From Streptomyces sp. NBC_00683 (GTDB taxonomy: Bacteria; Actinomycetota; Actinomycetes; Streptomycetales; Streptomycetaceae): a DNA stretch of 64,000 nt. A model generated the notes under the pieces. The model worked only from the letters and a program-made list of their open reading frames with translations. It did not search any database and had not been told where the DNA came from. Below are positions 55,873-64,000 of the stretch, one piece after another; within the stretch, counting starts at the first letter, position 1, and the number at the start of each line of letters is the position of its first letter. The stretch spans positions 1,674,001-1,738,000 of the forward strand of contig NZ_CP109013.1 of NCBI RefSeq assembly GCF_036226745.1, read 5' to 3'. The position numbers and the translations under genes are program-made.

Positions 55873-56891
55873 CTGGATCCGGACACGTACTCGTGTCAGT
55901 GATCGTGCCCTGCTACAACAGCACGAAGACCGTCGCGCTGTGCCTGGAGTCGGTGCTGGCACAGACGTACTCACCTATTGAACTGATCGTCGTGGACGAC
56001 TCGAGTTCCGACGAGACGGCGTCGATCGCCGAGGCGTACGAGTGCACAGTTGTCCGGCTCACGGAGAACTCCGGGGCGGGGATCGCGCGGAACCGCGGCA
56101 TCGCCGCCAGCCACGGCGATGTCCTGTTCTTCCTCGACTCCGACGTCGCGCTCGCTCCGAGCGCCGTGGCGAACGCCGTCCGGACCCTCGAGGAGAGCCC
56201 TGAGTGCGCCGCGGCCTGGGGCATCTACGGCGACCGGCCGCTCGTGGACGACAGCGTCGTGGAACAGGTCCAGGTCCTGCACGGCCACTTCCGGCAGATC
56301 CAGCCCCGCCCCGTGCTCACCGGGCACTTCGCGGTCGGGGCGATCCGCCGCTGGGTCGTCGACGAGCTCGGCGGCTTCGACGAGCGGCTCACCGGGCAGT
56401 GGGCCAACGAGGACCACGAGTACGGCCTGCGGATCTCCGGGCGCTTCCCGGTGGCCCGTGCGCTCGACGTCGTCGGCTACCACGACGACGAGGACCGGAT
56501 GTCGTCGGTGCTGCGCAAGCGCTTCGGCCGGGCCGTGTCGCTGGTGCCCCTGATCTTCCTGCAGCGTGACCTCAAGCCCGAGCGGGAGGCGCTGCACCGG
56601 CCGCCGGAGATCTTCGCGATCACCCTCACCGCGGCGACAGCGCCACTGCCGCTCCTCGCACCCGCGCTCGCGGTGCTTCCGGCGGCAGGTCTTGCCTGGT
56701 TCCTCTGGGCGAACCTCCCGCTGCTCGGTTACGTCCGGCGCGCCGCCGGCTGGCGCATGGTCCTGGTGACGACAGCGCTGAACTACCTCTACGGACTGGC
56801 CGTTTCGGCGGGCGGCCTGACCGGGGCGCTGCGCTACCTCGTCGACCCGCGTTTCCGGCGGCGATACCGTGATGGCCTCGCGGCAACATGA
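55869..56891 (+). CDS. Membrane glycosyltransferase family 2 protein
   Basis: 340-residue enzyme. VSVIVPCYNSTKTVALCLESVLAQTYSPIELIVVDDSSSDET opens the GT-A domain and VLFFLDSDVALAPSA holds the metal motif, very like the enzyme at 53226. The C-terminal part has three hydrophobic segments (LLAPALAVLPAAGLAWFLWANL etc). Starts at GTG 55869 inside the small frame's stop. Sugar and acceptor are unknown. The SARP gene begins 88 bp later. Confidence 0.85.
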   Translation: MTGSGHVLVSVIVPCYNSTKTVALCLESVLAQTYSPIELIVVDDSSSDETASIAEAYECTVVRLTENSGAGIARNRGIAASHGDVLFFLDSDVALAPSAVANAVRTLEESPECAAAWGIYGDRPLVDDSVVEQVQVLHGHFRQIQPRPVLTGHFAVGAIRRWVVDELGGFDERLTGQWANEDHEYGLRISGRFPVARALDVVGYHDDEDRMSSVLRKRFGRAVSLVPLIFLQRDLKPEREALHRPPEIFAITLTAATAPLPLLAPALAVLPAAGLAWFLWANLPLLGYVRRAAGWRMVLVTTALNYLYGLAVSAGGLTGALRYLVDPRFRRRYRDGLAAT

Positions 56892-56936
56892 CTCTGACCT
56901 TTCGTACCATTTCTGGCATGGCGTACGCATCGCCCT

Positions 56937-56950
56937 TGGGAGCGCTCCCA
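56937..56950. promoter_or_regulatory. CebR box before the SARP gene
   Basis: TGGGAGCGCTCCCA, identical over all 14 positions to the CebR box before the GH5 cellulase (6990-7003). It sits 28 bp upstream of the SARP ATG (56979), inside the leader or promoter region. It implies that CebR represses this regulator until cellobiose or cellotriose is present. Confidence 0.9.
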
Positions 56951-56978
56951 GCGCGATCTCGCCGAAAGACGGGGGACA

Positions 56979-58769
56979 ATGAGAATCAAACTGCTGGGTC
57001 CGATGGATGTGGAAGTGGCCGGTCGGTCCCTGGATGTGGGGCCGCGCCAAAGACGCCTGGTGCTGGCGGCGTTGGCGGTTGATGCCGGCAGCCCGGTCCC
57101 CATCGACGCCCTGATCGAACGAGTCTGGGGCCAGGACACTCCCGACGCGCCACGCAGCGCCCTCTATGCCCATATAGCCCGGCTGCGGCATTTCCTGACC
57201 AGGGCCGCACGGGCCGAGGAGTCGGCCGCGAAACCGGTGCCCCTCGTCAAGGGGGCGCAGGGGTACGTTCTGCAGATCGACCATCGGGACGTCGACTTAC
57301 ACCACATCGGCTCCCTCGCGGAGGACGCTCGCGCCGCGCACGGGGAGCAGCGCGTGCTCGCCCTGCGCGAGGCGATGGGCCTCTGGCGCGGCCGGCCACT
57401 GGTGAATCTGATGGGGTATTGGGCCAGCACGATACGCCGGAACGCCGAATCGCAGTTCATAGGCATCGCGAGTGCCTGGGCCGCCGATGAGTTGCGGCTG
57501 GGCAACGCCCAGGCCGTCGCCGACCGGCTGGCCAAGGTCCTGGATTCGTATCCGCTCGCCGAGCCGCTGGAGGATCTGTACATGCGCGCGCTGTGCGCGC
57601 TCGGCCGTACTTCGGAGGCTCTGCAGCACTACGCCGCCGTGCGTGAGCAGATCGCCGAGCAACTGGGGCACGAGCCCGGCCCGCAGCTGCGTGACCTGCA
57701 CATGGCCGTGTTACGCGGTGAGCTCCAGACCCCCCACCAGGGCACCACCATCAGCTCCGCGCCACTGCCCCGCCAACTCCCCATGAATGTCGCTCACTTC
57801 GTGGGACGGACCGAGGAGCTCGCCTGGATCGAGGATGCGCTCGCCACACCGCGACCGCAGGCCGCGACCCCGCTGGTGAGCATCCATGGAGCCGCCGGTG
57901 TCGGAAAGTCGGCCCTGGCGATCCACGCCGCACACCAGCTCGCCCACCGCTATCCCGAGGGCCAGATGTACGTGGAGCTCAGCGGGAGCGGCACGGGAGC
58001 GCCACCGCTCAGCCCGTCGGAGGCCCTGGCCCGCCTGTTCCGCACGCTCGGCACGGAACCGCCGCCGCCGGCCGTGCAGGCCGATGAGGCCGCCGCCCTG
58101 CTGCGCTCCCTGGTGGCCGGTCGCAGGATGCTCCTCGTGCTCGACAACGCCTCCGACTCGGACCAGATAAAGCCGCTGCTGCTGAACGGGGGCGGATTCG
58201 GCGTGATCGTGACGAGCAGGCAGCCGCTGTCCGCCCTGGGCGGAGCCGGCCAACTGCCTGTCCGGCCGCTCTCGGTGGACGAGGCCGTCGCTCTTCTCGG
58301 CAGGCTGACGGGCCCGGACCGGGTGGCCGCCGAACCCGCAGCGGCCGAAGCGATCGCGAAGCTGTGCCAGTGCCTGCCGCTCGCCGTGACCACCGCGGCT
58401 GCCCGTCTCGTGTCCCGGCCGAGCTGGCCCCTGGCCGAGCTGCACGCCCGCCTCGCCGACGAGGCCCGGCGGCTCGACAACCTCGAGATCGAAGGCATCG
58501 GGGTGCGGGCCAGCTTGTCCGGCTCCTACCGGCGGCTCTCCGGAAATGCCGATCCGGCCATGCGGGCGGCTGCGGAGGCCTTCAAGCTGCTCAGCGGGTG
58601 CAGCCAGCCGGTGGTCAGCCTCTCGGACGCCGCGCGGCTGCTCTCCCAGTCCAATGCGCGCGCGGAACTGTGCCTGGAGCGGCTCGTCGACGCCCAGCTC
58701 CTGGAGTCCGTGTCCCCGGGCCGCTACCAGATGAACGATCTCCTGCGGTTGTTCGCCCAGGAGTGCTGA
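56979..58769 (+). CDS. SARP-family transcriptional activator with NB-ARC domain, TTA-containing
   Basis: 596-residue AfsR/SARP-type regulator. The winged-helix DNA-binding domain (1-95) opens MRIKLLGPMDVEVAG and has RQRRLVLAALAVDAGSPVPIDALIERVWG. The BTAD helical domain is at about 100-245. The NB-ARC ATPase (about 265-500) has Walker A GAAGVGKSALA and VLDNASDSD. The protein ends soon after the winged-helix part of NB-ARC, so the TPR sensor of full AfsR-type proteins is absent. Two in-frame TTA codons (codon 107 at 57297 and codon 245 at 57711) imply dependence on the bldA tRNA. The CebR box lies upstream. Probably activates nearby glycan genes, by position only. Confidence 0.9.
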   Translation: MRIKLLGPMDVEVAGRSLDVGPRQRRLVLAALAVDAGSPVPIDALIERVWGQDTPDAPRSALYAHIARLRHFLTRAARAEESAAKPVPLVKGAQGYVLQIDHRDVDLHHIGSLAEDARAAHGEQRVLALREAMGLWRGRPLVNLMGYWASTIRRNAESQFIGIASAWAADELRLGNAQAVADRLAKVLDSYPLAEPLEDLYMRALCALGRTSEALQHYAAVREQIAEQLGHEPGPQLRDLHMAVLRGELQTPHQGTTISSAPLPRQLPMNVAHFVGRTEELAWIEDALATPRPQAATPLVSIHGAAGVGKSALAIHAAHQLAHRYPEGQMYVELSGSGTGAPPLSPSEALARLFRTLGTEPPPPAVQADEAAALLRSLVAGRRMLLVLDNASDSDQIKPLLLNGGGFGVIVTSRQPLSALGGAGQLPVRPLSVDEAVALLGRLTGPDRVAAEPAAAEAIAKLCQCLPLAVTTAAARLVSRPSWPLAELHARLADEARRLDNLEIEGIGVRASLSGSYRRLSGNADPAMRAAAEAFKLLSGCSQPVVSLSDAARLLSQSNARAELCLERLVDAQLLESVSPGRYQMNDLLRLFAQEC

Positions 58770-58890
58770 ACGGCGGAACTGAGCCTCGCCGGGACCGGGT
58801 GGTCACGACGGCGCCCCGGGGTGGCGGAACGACAAAGACGTCGTCACCGCGCCCCCGGGCAGGTCGACCGGGCTTCTGCCGCTCGCGCCG

Positions 58891-59814
58891 TCACACCCCT
58901 TGGGGCATCTCCTGCTGGACGTAGCTGCGCAGCCAGGTCCTGAAGTCCGGTCCCAGGTCTTCGCGCTCGCACGCCAGGCGGACGATGGCCCGCAGATAGT
59001 CGGCGCGGTCCCCGGTGTCGTAGCGGCGGCCGCGGAAGACGACACCGTGTACGGGGCCGCCCAGGGACGGGTCGGCGGCCAGGGCCTGCAGGGCGTCGGT
59101 GAGCTGGATCTCGCCGCCGCGGCCCGGATCGGTCTTGCGCAGCACCTCGAAGATCCGCGGGTCCAGCACGTAGCGGCCGATGATCGCGAGGTTGCTGGGG
59201 GCGTCCGCCGGCCTGGGTTTCTCCACGAGGCCGCTCACGGCGACGACGTCGTCGTCCCCGTTCGGGGCGGCAGCGACGCAGCCGTAGAGGTGGAGCTGGG
59301 AACGGTCGACCTCCATCAGCGCGACGACACTGCCGCCGTGACGCTGCTGCACGTCGATCATGCGGGTGAGCAGCGGGTCGCGCGGGTCCATCATGTCGTC
59401 GCCCAGGAGCACCGCGAAGGGCTGCTCTCCCACGTGCTCCTCGGCGCACAGCACCGCGTGGCCCAGTCCCCTGGGGTCGCCCTGCCGGACGTAGTGGATG
59501 TTGGCCAGCTCGCTCGAGGCCTGCACCTGGTCGAGCCTGGCGTCGTCGCCCTTGCGGCGCAGGGCCTCCTCCAGCTCGTAGTTGCGGTCGAAGTGGTCTT
59601 CGAGGGGACGCTTGTTCCGCCCGGTGATCATGAGGATGTCCGAGAGGCCGGCGGTGACGGCCTCCTCTATGACGTACTGGATCGCCGGCTTGTCGACGAC
59701 CGGCAGCATCTCCTTGGGGGTGGCCTTGGTGGCGGGCAGGAAGCGGGTGCCGAGGCCGGCCGCCGGGATGACCGCCTTGGTGATCCGGGAGCCCGGTGCG
59801 GATGATGCGCTCAT
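58891..59814 (-). CDS. galU: UTP-glucose-1-phosphate uridylyltransferase
   Basis: 307-residue cytoplasmic enzyme making UDP-glucose. The signature KAVIPAAGLGTRFLPATKATPKEMLPV is complete, then DKPAIQYVIEEAVTAGLSDI and the second-lobe block GLVEKPRPADAPSNLAIIGRY. It overlaps the GT4 gene by 4 bp and is last in the epimerase-UbiA-GT4-galU operon, so it may provide the sugar donor for this cluster. Confidence 0.94.
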   Translation of the reverse strand: MSASSAPGSRITKAVIPAAGLGTRFLPATKATPKEMLPVVDKPAIQYVIEEAVTAGLSDILMITGRNKRPLEDHFDRNYELEEALRRKGDDARLDQVQASSELANIHYVRQGDPRGLGHAVLCAEEHVGEQPFAVLLGDDMMDPRDPLLTRMIDVQQRHGGSVVALMEVDRSQLHLYGCVAAAPNGDDDVVAVSGLVEKPRPADAPSNLAIIGRYVLDPRIFEVLRKTDPGRGGEIQLTDALQALAADPSLGGPVHGVVFRGRRYDTGDRADYLRAIVRLACEREDLGPDFRTWLRSYVQQEMPQGV

Positions 59815-60923
59815 GCCTGCACTTCCTTCAGAACGGCGGCGTACCGGTCGAGGCAGCTTTCGAGGCCGAACAGGTTCCTGGCGCGTTCGGCCCCGTCCTT
59901 TCGCACAGCCGCATCCCAGCTGACCGTCTCCAGGAGTGCCTCGCGCAGCGCCACGGGATCACGTGGCGGGACGACAGCACCCATGCCGGTGGCCACCACG
60001 GGGTAGCGCCCGCCCGGCAGATCGGTCGTGACCGAGGGAACGCCGCACATCATCGCCTCGGCCTGGGCGATCCCGAACGACTCCGCTACCGAAGGCAGCG
60101 CGAAGACGTCGATCGACGCGTAGAAGTCAGCGATCTCCTGGCCCCGCAGCAGACCCAGGATGCTGATCCGCGGGTCCTGCCGGGCGGCCTCCCGGATCTC
60201 CTCGATGACGCTGCCTCCCGCCACGGTCACGTAGTCGCCACCCACCAGCAGCCGGGCGTCGGGGTCGTCGATCCCGCTGAACGCGTCGAGGAGGTAGGGC
60301 AGTCCCTTGTCGGGCACGATGCGCCCGAGGAAGCCGATGTGCGGCCCGGTGGTCTGCCGGTACGCGGCCGAACCGCCTCGCCGGTCCAGGCAGGGGGCCG
60401 CTATCGCGAATCGTCTGGCGTTGCGGAGCGTCGGCCACATCCGGGAGTGCTCGGCCTGGTCGTCGCTGTTGACCACGACGGCCGCGGACCGGCGCAGTGT
60501 GACTGCCGACGAGACACTCACCGCCGCTGTCGCGGCCCGGGCCACCGGGCCGGGCGGCAGCCAGAGGTCGATGTGATAGGTCGAGACGACGGGGATCTTC
60601 AGCCGCGGCCCCGTGATGAGCCCGGCCTCGAGCATCGGCAGGTGCAGGTGGAGCACGCGCGACCGTCTGCTCAGCCGACGTACCGTACGGGCGAACGAGG
60701 GGCTGACCAGGCCTCGGCCGATCGAGGCGATGACCGGACACCGATGGACGTCCACGCCGTTCAGGTTCTCGCGCAAGGGCAGCTGCGGATCGTGGCGGGT
60801 GGCGACGACGGCGACCTTCCAGCCGCGGGCGGCGAGCCCCTCGGCGACGATCCGGGCGGTCTCGGTCAGACCGCTCACATAGGGCGCGTAGTAGTTGACC
60901 GCGATGCAGACGTCATAGGTCAC
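59811..60923 (-). CDS. Glycosyltransferase family 4
   Basis: 370-residue GT-B enzyme. N-terminal YDVCIAVNYYAPYVSGLTETAR and, in the second lobe, HIGFLGRIVPDKGLPYLLDAF and LPSVAESFGIAQAEAMMCGVP (the ESFG-type E-x7-E motif) are clear. GTG 60923 is chosen because it overlaps the UbiA stop by 4 bp. The longer frame to 61994 is shadow. It would extend a lipid- or glycan-linked acceptor, probably with the products of UbiA and the epimerase. Confidence 0.9.
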   Translation of the reverse strand: MTYDVCIAVNYYAPYVSGLTETARIVAEGLAARGWKVAVVATRHDPQLPLRENLNGVDVHRCPVIASIGRGLVSPSFARTVRRLSRRSRVLHLHLPMLEAGLITGPRLKIPVVSTYHIDLWLPPGPVARAATAAVSVSSAVTLRRSAAVVVNSDDQAEHSRMWPTLRNARRFAIAAPCLDRRGGSAAYRQTTGPHIGFLGRIVPDKGLPYLLDAFSGIDDPDARLLVGGDYVTVAGGSVIEEIREAARQDPRISILGLLRGQEIADFYASIDVFALPSVAESFGIAQAEAMMCGVPSVTTDLPGGRYPVVATGMGAVVPPRDPVALREALLETVSWDAAVRKDGAERARNLFGLESCLDRYAAVLKEVQA

Positions 60924-61864
60924 AGGAAGCTCGCCAGGAAGGTCGAGGCCAGGACCGCGGTCCACAGGCCGAGGTTGAGCCGCATCTGCCGATCGCGCAT
61001 GAGGTCGTCGACCGGGTCGCCGCCGGAGCGCTCCACGATGAGCATCTGCAGGTAGCGGGTGACGTGGAACGCCGCGAACGGGAAGGTGAGCGCGGCTCCC
61101 ACCTTCCCGTACGGCGGTTTCAGCTGCCACATCGTGGCCAAGTAGCACATCAGGGCCGCGACGAGGTTCAGGACGACCACGTGATCCAGGAACGGCACCG
61201 AGTACGCCGACAGCGCCGGTCTGTGTCGCTCCCCCGCCACCGCCAGGCCGGCCAGTTCGTGCCGGCGTTTGCCCAACGACAGGGCCACGGACGCGCAGTA
61301 GACGCAGATGAGCAGAAGCGGCTGGACGTCCAGACCGGCGGCGACCGCTCCGGCCAGGACCCGCAGGACGAAGCCGGCGGCTACCACGGAGACGTCGACG
61401 AGCGGCTGGTGCTTGAGGGCCAGGGTGTACCAGATGTTCATGAGGACATAGCCCCCGAGTATCAGCGCCGCCAGGGGCGGTACTGCCACGAGCAGTCCGA
61501 CCGTGACGAGCAGCAGCGCGACCAGCATGGCCACGGCACCTCGGAAGCTCACGTCGCCACTCGCGAGCGGCCGCAGCCTCTTGACCGGATGCAGCCGGTC
61601 GGCCGCACAGTCGCGGAGGTCGTTCAGGACGTACACGGTGGAGGAGGCGGACAGGAAGGCGAGCAGGGTCAGGACGATCCCACCGAGGTGCGGGATCACC
61701 TCCGGCGGGGCTGTGACCGGCGCCACCAGCACCAGGGAGCACTTGACCCAGTGACGGGGCCGTAAGAGTGCCACGTAGGCGCCCGATGCCCTCACCCGCC
61801 GGGCGGCGATGGGTCCTTCCACAACGTCGAGCGCAAGCCTGTCCGGACCTACATAGTGATCCAT
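60920..61864 (-). CDS. UbiA-family prenyltransferase, decaprenyl-phosphate phosphoribosyltransferase-like
   Basis: 314-residue integral membrane enzyme with about eight to nine segments. The first Asp-rich motif is N81-D82-L-R-D85-x3-D89 (NDLRDCAAD), and the LGKRRHEL block is typical of the DPPR synthase subgroup, which transfers phosphoribose from PRPP to polyprenyl phosphate. In mycobacteria that step starts the arabinofuranose donor. Here it may make a polyprenyl-linked pentose donor, but the actual acceptor and product are unproven. ATG 61864 is 27 bp after the epimerase stop. Confidence 0.82.
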   Translation of the reverse strand: MDHYVGPDRLALDVVEGPIAARRVRASGAYVALLRPRHWVKCSLVLVAPVTAPPEVIPHLGGIVLTLLAFLSASSTVYVLNDLRDCAADRLHPVKRLRPLASGDVSFRGAVAMLVALLLVTVGLLVAVPPLAALILGGYVLMNIWYTLALKHQPLVDVSVVAAGFVLRVLAGAVAAGLDVQPLLLICVYCASVALSLGKRRHELAGLAVAGERHRPALSAYSVPFLDHVVVLNLVAALMCYLATMWQLKPPYGKVGAALTFPFAAFHVTRYLQMLIVERSGGDPVDDLMRDRQMRLNLGLWTAVLASTFLASFL

Positions 61865-61891
61865 GAACGCCTCCCCTAGTGTGACGGCCGG

Positions 61892-62923
61892 TCAGAACAA
61901 TGCTTTGGCGAGCTGCAGGGCCCCCTGCCGCCACGGGTCCCGGTGCGTCCTGCCGCTGGGGCTCCGCCGCGCACGTCCCGCGCTGCGCCACCACTCGTAC
62001 GTCCTGAGCAACGCCTGCCTGTTGCTGACCCTGGGGGTGAAGCCCAGCTGCTCCCGTGCCTTGTCCGTCGACACGTAGGAGTCACGGGTCAGCTTGTGCA
62101 CCAGGCGCCCGTACACCGGCGAGAGACGCAGGGCCGCGAGGGCTCGCAGCACCACCACTGCCGGCCCGACCGGAACCGTCACGACCCGCCGCCCGTGGCC
62201 TGCGGCGTCGAGCACCGCCTGGAAGTCGTCGCGCAGCGAAGTGAACTCGGCGGCACCGATGTTGAAGGTGTCGTTCACAGCGCTGTCCGGTCCCTCGCAC
62301 ACGCGCCGGATCGCCTCGCAGAGGTCGTCGACGTCCAGCATCTGCGCGGCGGCGTGGCCACCACCCATCAGGGGGAAGTTGCGCCCCTCGTCGGCCCATT
62401 CGAACAACATCGCGAAGAGCCCCAGCCGCTCCGGCCCGAGGAACGTCTTGGGCCGCAGGATCGGGACGCAGAAGCCCTGCTCCCGCGCGCGCAGCACGAC
62501 CGATTCGGCGGCGAGCTTGGCGGAGGAATACGCGTCCACCGGCTCACACGGGTAGTCCTCGGGGGTCGGGCAGTGGCGGGGCAGGCCGTAGACGGCGGTC
62601 GACGAGATGTGCACAAGCCGTTGCACGCCGACGTGCCGGGCGGCCTCCACGACCGAAGCGGTGCCGTCCACGTCGACCGACCGGATGTCGGCGGCACGGT
62701 GGCTCGGCAGGGCGGCGGCCGAGTGGATGACCACGTCGGCGCCGCGAAAGGCGTTGATGAGCGCCGCCGTGTCGCGGACATCGGCCCGGACGTATTCGGC
62801 ACGGTCACCGGCACCGGGTGCGAGCGGGCGGATATCGACGCCCGTCCATTCGATGCCGGGCCAGGGCCGGGCCAGAAGGGCAGTGCCGAGCATTCCGGCC
62901 GCGCCAGTGACGACAATGTTCAT
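61892..62923 (-). CDS. NAD-dependent sugar epimerase/dehydratase
   Basis: 343-residue extended SDR. The cofactor motif is G7-A-A-G10-M-L-G13, and the active site region has STAVYG and YSSAKLAAE (Tyr-x3-Lys). It likely acts on a nucleotide sugar or a polyprenyl-linked sugar. First gene of the operon with the UbiA enzyme, so it may modify the pentose moiety. ATG 62923 is preceded by AAGAAAGGGACGTG-like purine-rich sequence. It is divergent from the EEP gene at 63173. Confidence 0.85.
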   Translation of the reverse strand: MNIVVTGAAGMLGTALLARPWPGIEWTGVDIRPLAPGAGDRAEYVRADVRDTAALINAFRGADVVIHSAAALPSHRAADIRSVDVDGTASVVEAARHVGVQRLVHISSTAVYGLPRHCPTPEDYPCEPVDAYSSAKLAAESVVLRAREQGFCVPILRPKTFLGPERLGLFAMLFEWADEGRNFPLMGGGHAAAQMLDVDDLCEAIRRVCEGPDSAVNDTFNIGAAEFTSLRDDFQAVLDAAGHGRRVVTVPVGPAVVVLRALAALRLSPVYGRLVHKLTRDSYVSTDKAREQLGFTPRVSNRQALLRTYEWWRSAGRARRSPSGRTHRDPWRQGALQLAKALF

Positions 62924-63172
62924 TTCACGTCCCTTTCTTCAAGCACGTACCGCACTCGCAGGGCCCGTCGAGGAAAAACATGCGATCCACCGGGGCATTG
63001 ACCTGGCGCGACAATTTCGGGACCGCACTGGCTCATTCTCGCCAGGCCAGGAGTCGGACCTTACCGACCGGTGATTGCACCGGTCTTGGCGGTCGCCCCA
63101 AGGTCGGGGCAAGGTCCCGGTGCGAGGATCTGCAGGCTTGTACGACCAGCCAGCGGGGAGAAGTGTGAGTCC

Positions 63173-64000
63173 GTGAGCGAGACTGCGAACGTCGAACCAT
63201 CCATCACCGAAGAAGAGCGGGCGGACCACGCGGCGCAGTCGGACGGCGTGGCTCAGGCCGGCCGTAGGCGCCGGCCCTGGCGCGTACGCCTGGCCGTCCT
63301 CGCCTGCACCGCGTGGCTGGCCTTCGTCGTGCTGCACCGGCTCCTCAGCAACCGGTTCTACTGGTGGGGCCCCTTCGACGTCATCCCGCCGCTGGCCTTC
63401 GCTCTCATTCCGCTGGCGCTGATCGCCGTGGCGCAGCTGGCACGGCCCGTTCGGTGGCGCCTCACCGCCGCGCCGGTGCTCGCGCTCGTGCTCGGCCTGA
63501 GTTGTTCCGGGCTGAATTTCAGCACCCTGTGGTACACGCCCCCGTCGGCACCCTCCGACGCGATCAAGCTCGTCACCTGGAACACCCAGTACTGGGACCA
63601 GGACCTCCAACCCGGAGGTCCGCACACCACCGACGGCTTCTACGCGTTTCTCCGCGGCCTCGATGCCGATGTGTATCTCCTGCAGGAATACGCGCACGTC
63701 GACATGACGAAGACGCACTGGGCGCAGGCTCGCGGCATCGACCAAGCGGCCCGGCTGCGCGCGGAGTTCCCCGGCTACGAGGTCGTGATCGAGGGCCGCA
63801 ACGTCACCCTGTCCCGACTGCCGGTCGTCGGGCACCGCTGGCTGGACACGACCACCTGGCTGCCCGACGACCTCAAGCCCGTTCCGGACGCACTGCGGGA
63901 CCGTCCGCTGTTCTACTCGTCGCAGACACAAGTGACGGACATTCGAGTGAACGGGAAGACCGTATCCTTCTACAACTCCCATCTGTTCCAGCCACCGCAG
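63173..64000 (+). CDS. Membrane-anchored endonuclease/exonuclease/phosphatase (EEP) family protein, 3' truncated by window end
   Basis: The frame from GTG 63173 is open to the end of the window (276 codons) with no stop. About three hydrophobic segments (residues about 37-115) are followed by an EEP domain facing outward or inward. Active-site residues seen: TWNTQYWD with Asn137, LLQEY with Glu172 (metal ligand), TLSRLP, and FYNSHLF at the end of the window. Such membrane EEP proteins may be phosphodiesterases or phosphatases of lipids or sugar phosphates. Next to the UbiA cluster it could dephosphorylate a polyprenyl-linked sugar phosphate, but this is a guess. Confidence 0.82.
   Translation, partial: MSETANVEPSITEEERADHAAQSDGVAQAGRRRRPWRVRLAVLACTAWLAFVVLHRLLSNRFYWWGPFDVIPPLAFALIPLALIAVAQLARPVRWRLTAAPVLALVLGLSCSGLNFSTLWYTPPSAPSDAIKLVTWNTQYWDQDLQPGGPHTTDGFYAFLRGLDADVYLLQEYAHVDMTKTHWAQARGIDQAARLRAEFPGYEVVIEGRNVTLSRLPVVGHRWLDTTTWLPDDLKPVPDALRDRPLFYSSQTQVTDIRVNGKTVSFYNSHLFQPPQ

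Overview
The window is chromosomal DNA from a Streptomyces-type actinomycete. It is GC-rich, uses GTG starts often, packs operons with 4-bp stop/start overlaps, and carries actinobacterial regulatory sites: CebR boxes, a DmdR/IdeR iron box, and in-frame TTA codons in a SARP regulator. No tRNA, rRNA, CRISPR array, insertion sequence or prophage was seen.

Layout. 1-3.1 kb: the end of an ethylmalonyl-CoA pathway block (MaoC-type hydratase, methylsuccinyl-CoA dehydrogenase), then psd-pssA for phosphatidylethanolamine synthesis. 3.3-5.4 kb: a GAF/PAS/GAF/SpoIIE phosphatase. 5.6-9.6 kb: two secreted glycosidases, a GH5 cellulase behind a perfect CebR box and a GH87-like beta-helix enzyme. 9.7-15.5 kb: a livFGHMK branched-chain amino acid importer divergent from a PucR-type regulator. 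15.6-25.3 kb: single genes for housekeeping and repair (glycerate kinase, Nudix, sirtuin, 2Fe-2S protein, a manganese-riboswitch-controlled GDT1 transporter, ogt and an ada-alkA fusion, macrodomain, FAD oxidoreductase, nucleotidyltransferase). 25.3-32.8 kb: a dppABCDF-type peptide importer followed by a gamma-glutamyltransferase-like gene and an inositol-monophosphatase-like gene, consistent with uptake and breakdown of glutathione or gamma-glutamyl peptides. 33.1-37.2 kb: an iron-box-controlled siderophore importer with a fused double permease. 37.2-38.8 kb: a patch with an EcsC-like gene and a possible gene remnant. 38.9-51.7 kb: pectate lyase, monomeric isocitrate dehydrogenase, a NarL-type two-component system, an AhpD-like protein, an amidase, small secreted proteins and a ricin-lectin beta-helix protein.

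51.9-64 kb: a glycan or glycolipid assembly region. Plus-strand genes encode a flippase-like membrane protein, two related membrane glycosyltransferases of family 2, an SDR, a possible 41-residue peptide coupled to the second glycosyltransferase, and a SARP with an NB-ARC domain. Minus-strand genes form an epimerase-UbiA-GT4-galU operon. A membrane-anchored EEP-family phosphatase/nuclease runs off the right end. The SARP gene has a perfect CebR box 28 bp before its start and two in-frame TTA codons. The sequence therefore suggests that the regulator of this region is gated both by cellobiose sensing (CebR) and by development (bldA). This is the most interesting regulatory signal in the window. 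Function of the glycan cluster is inferred, not known.
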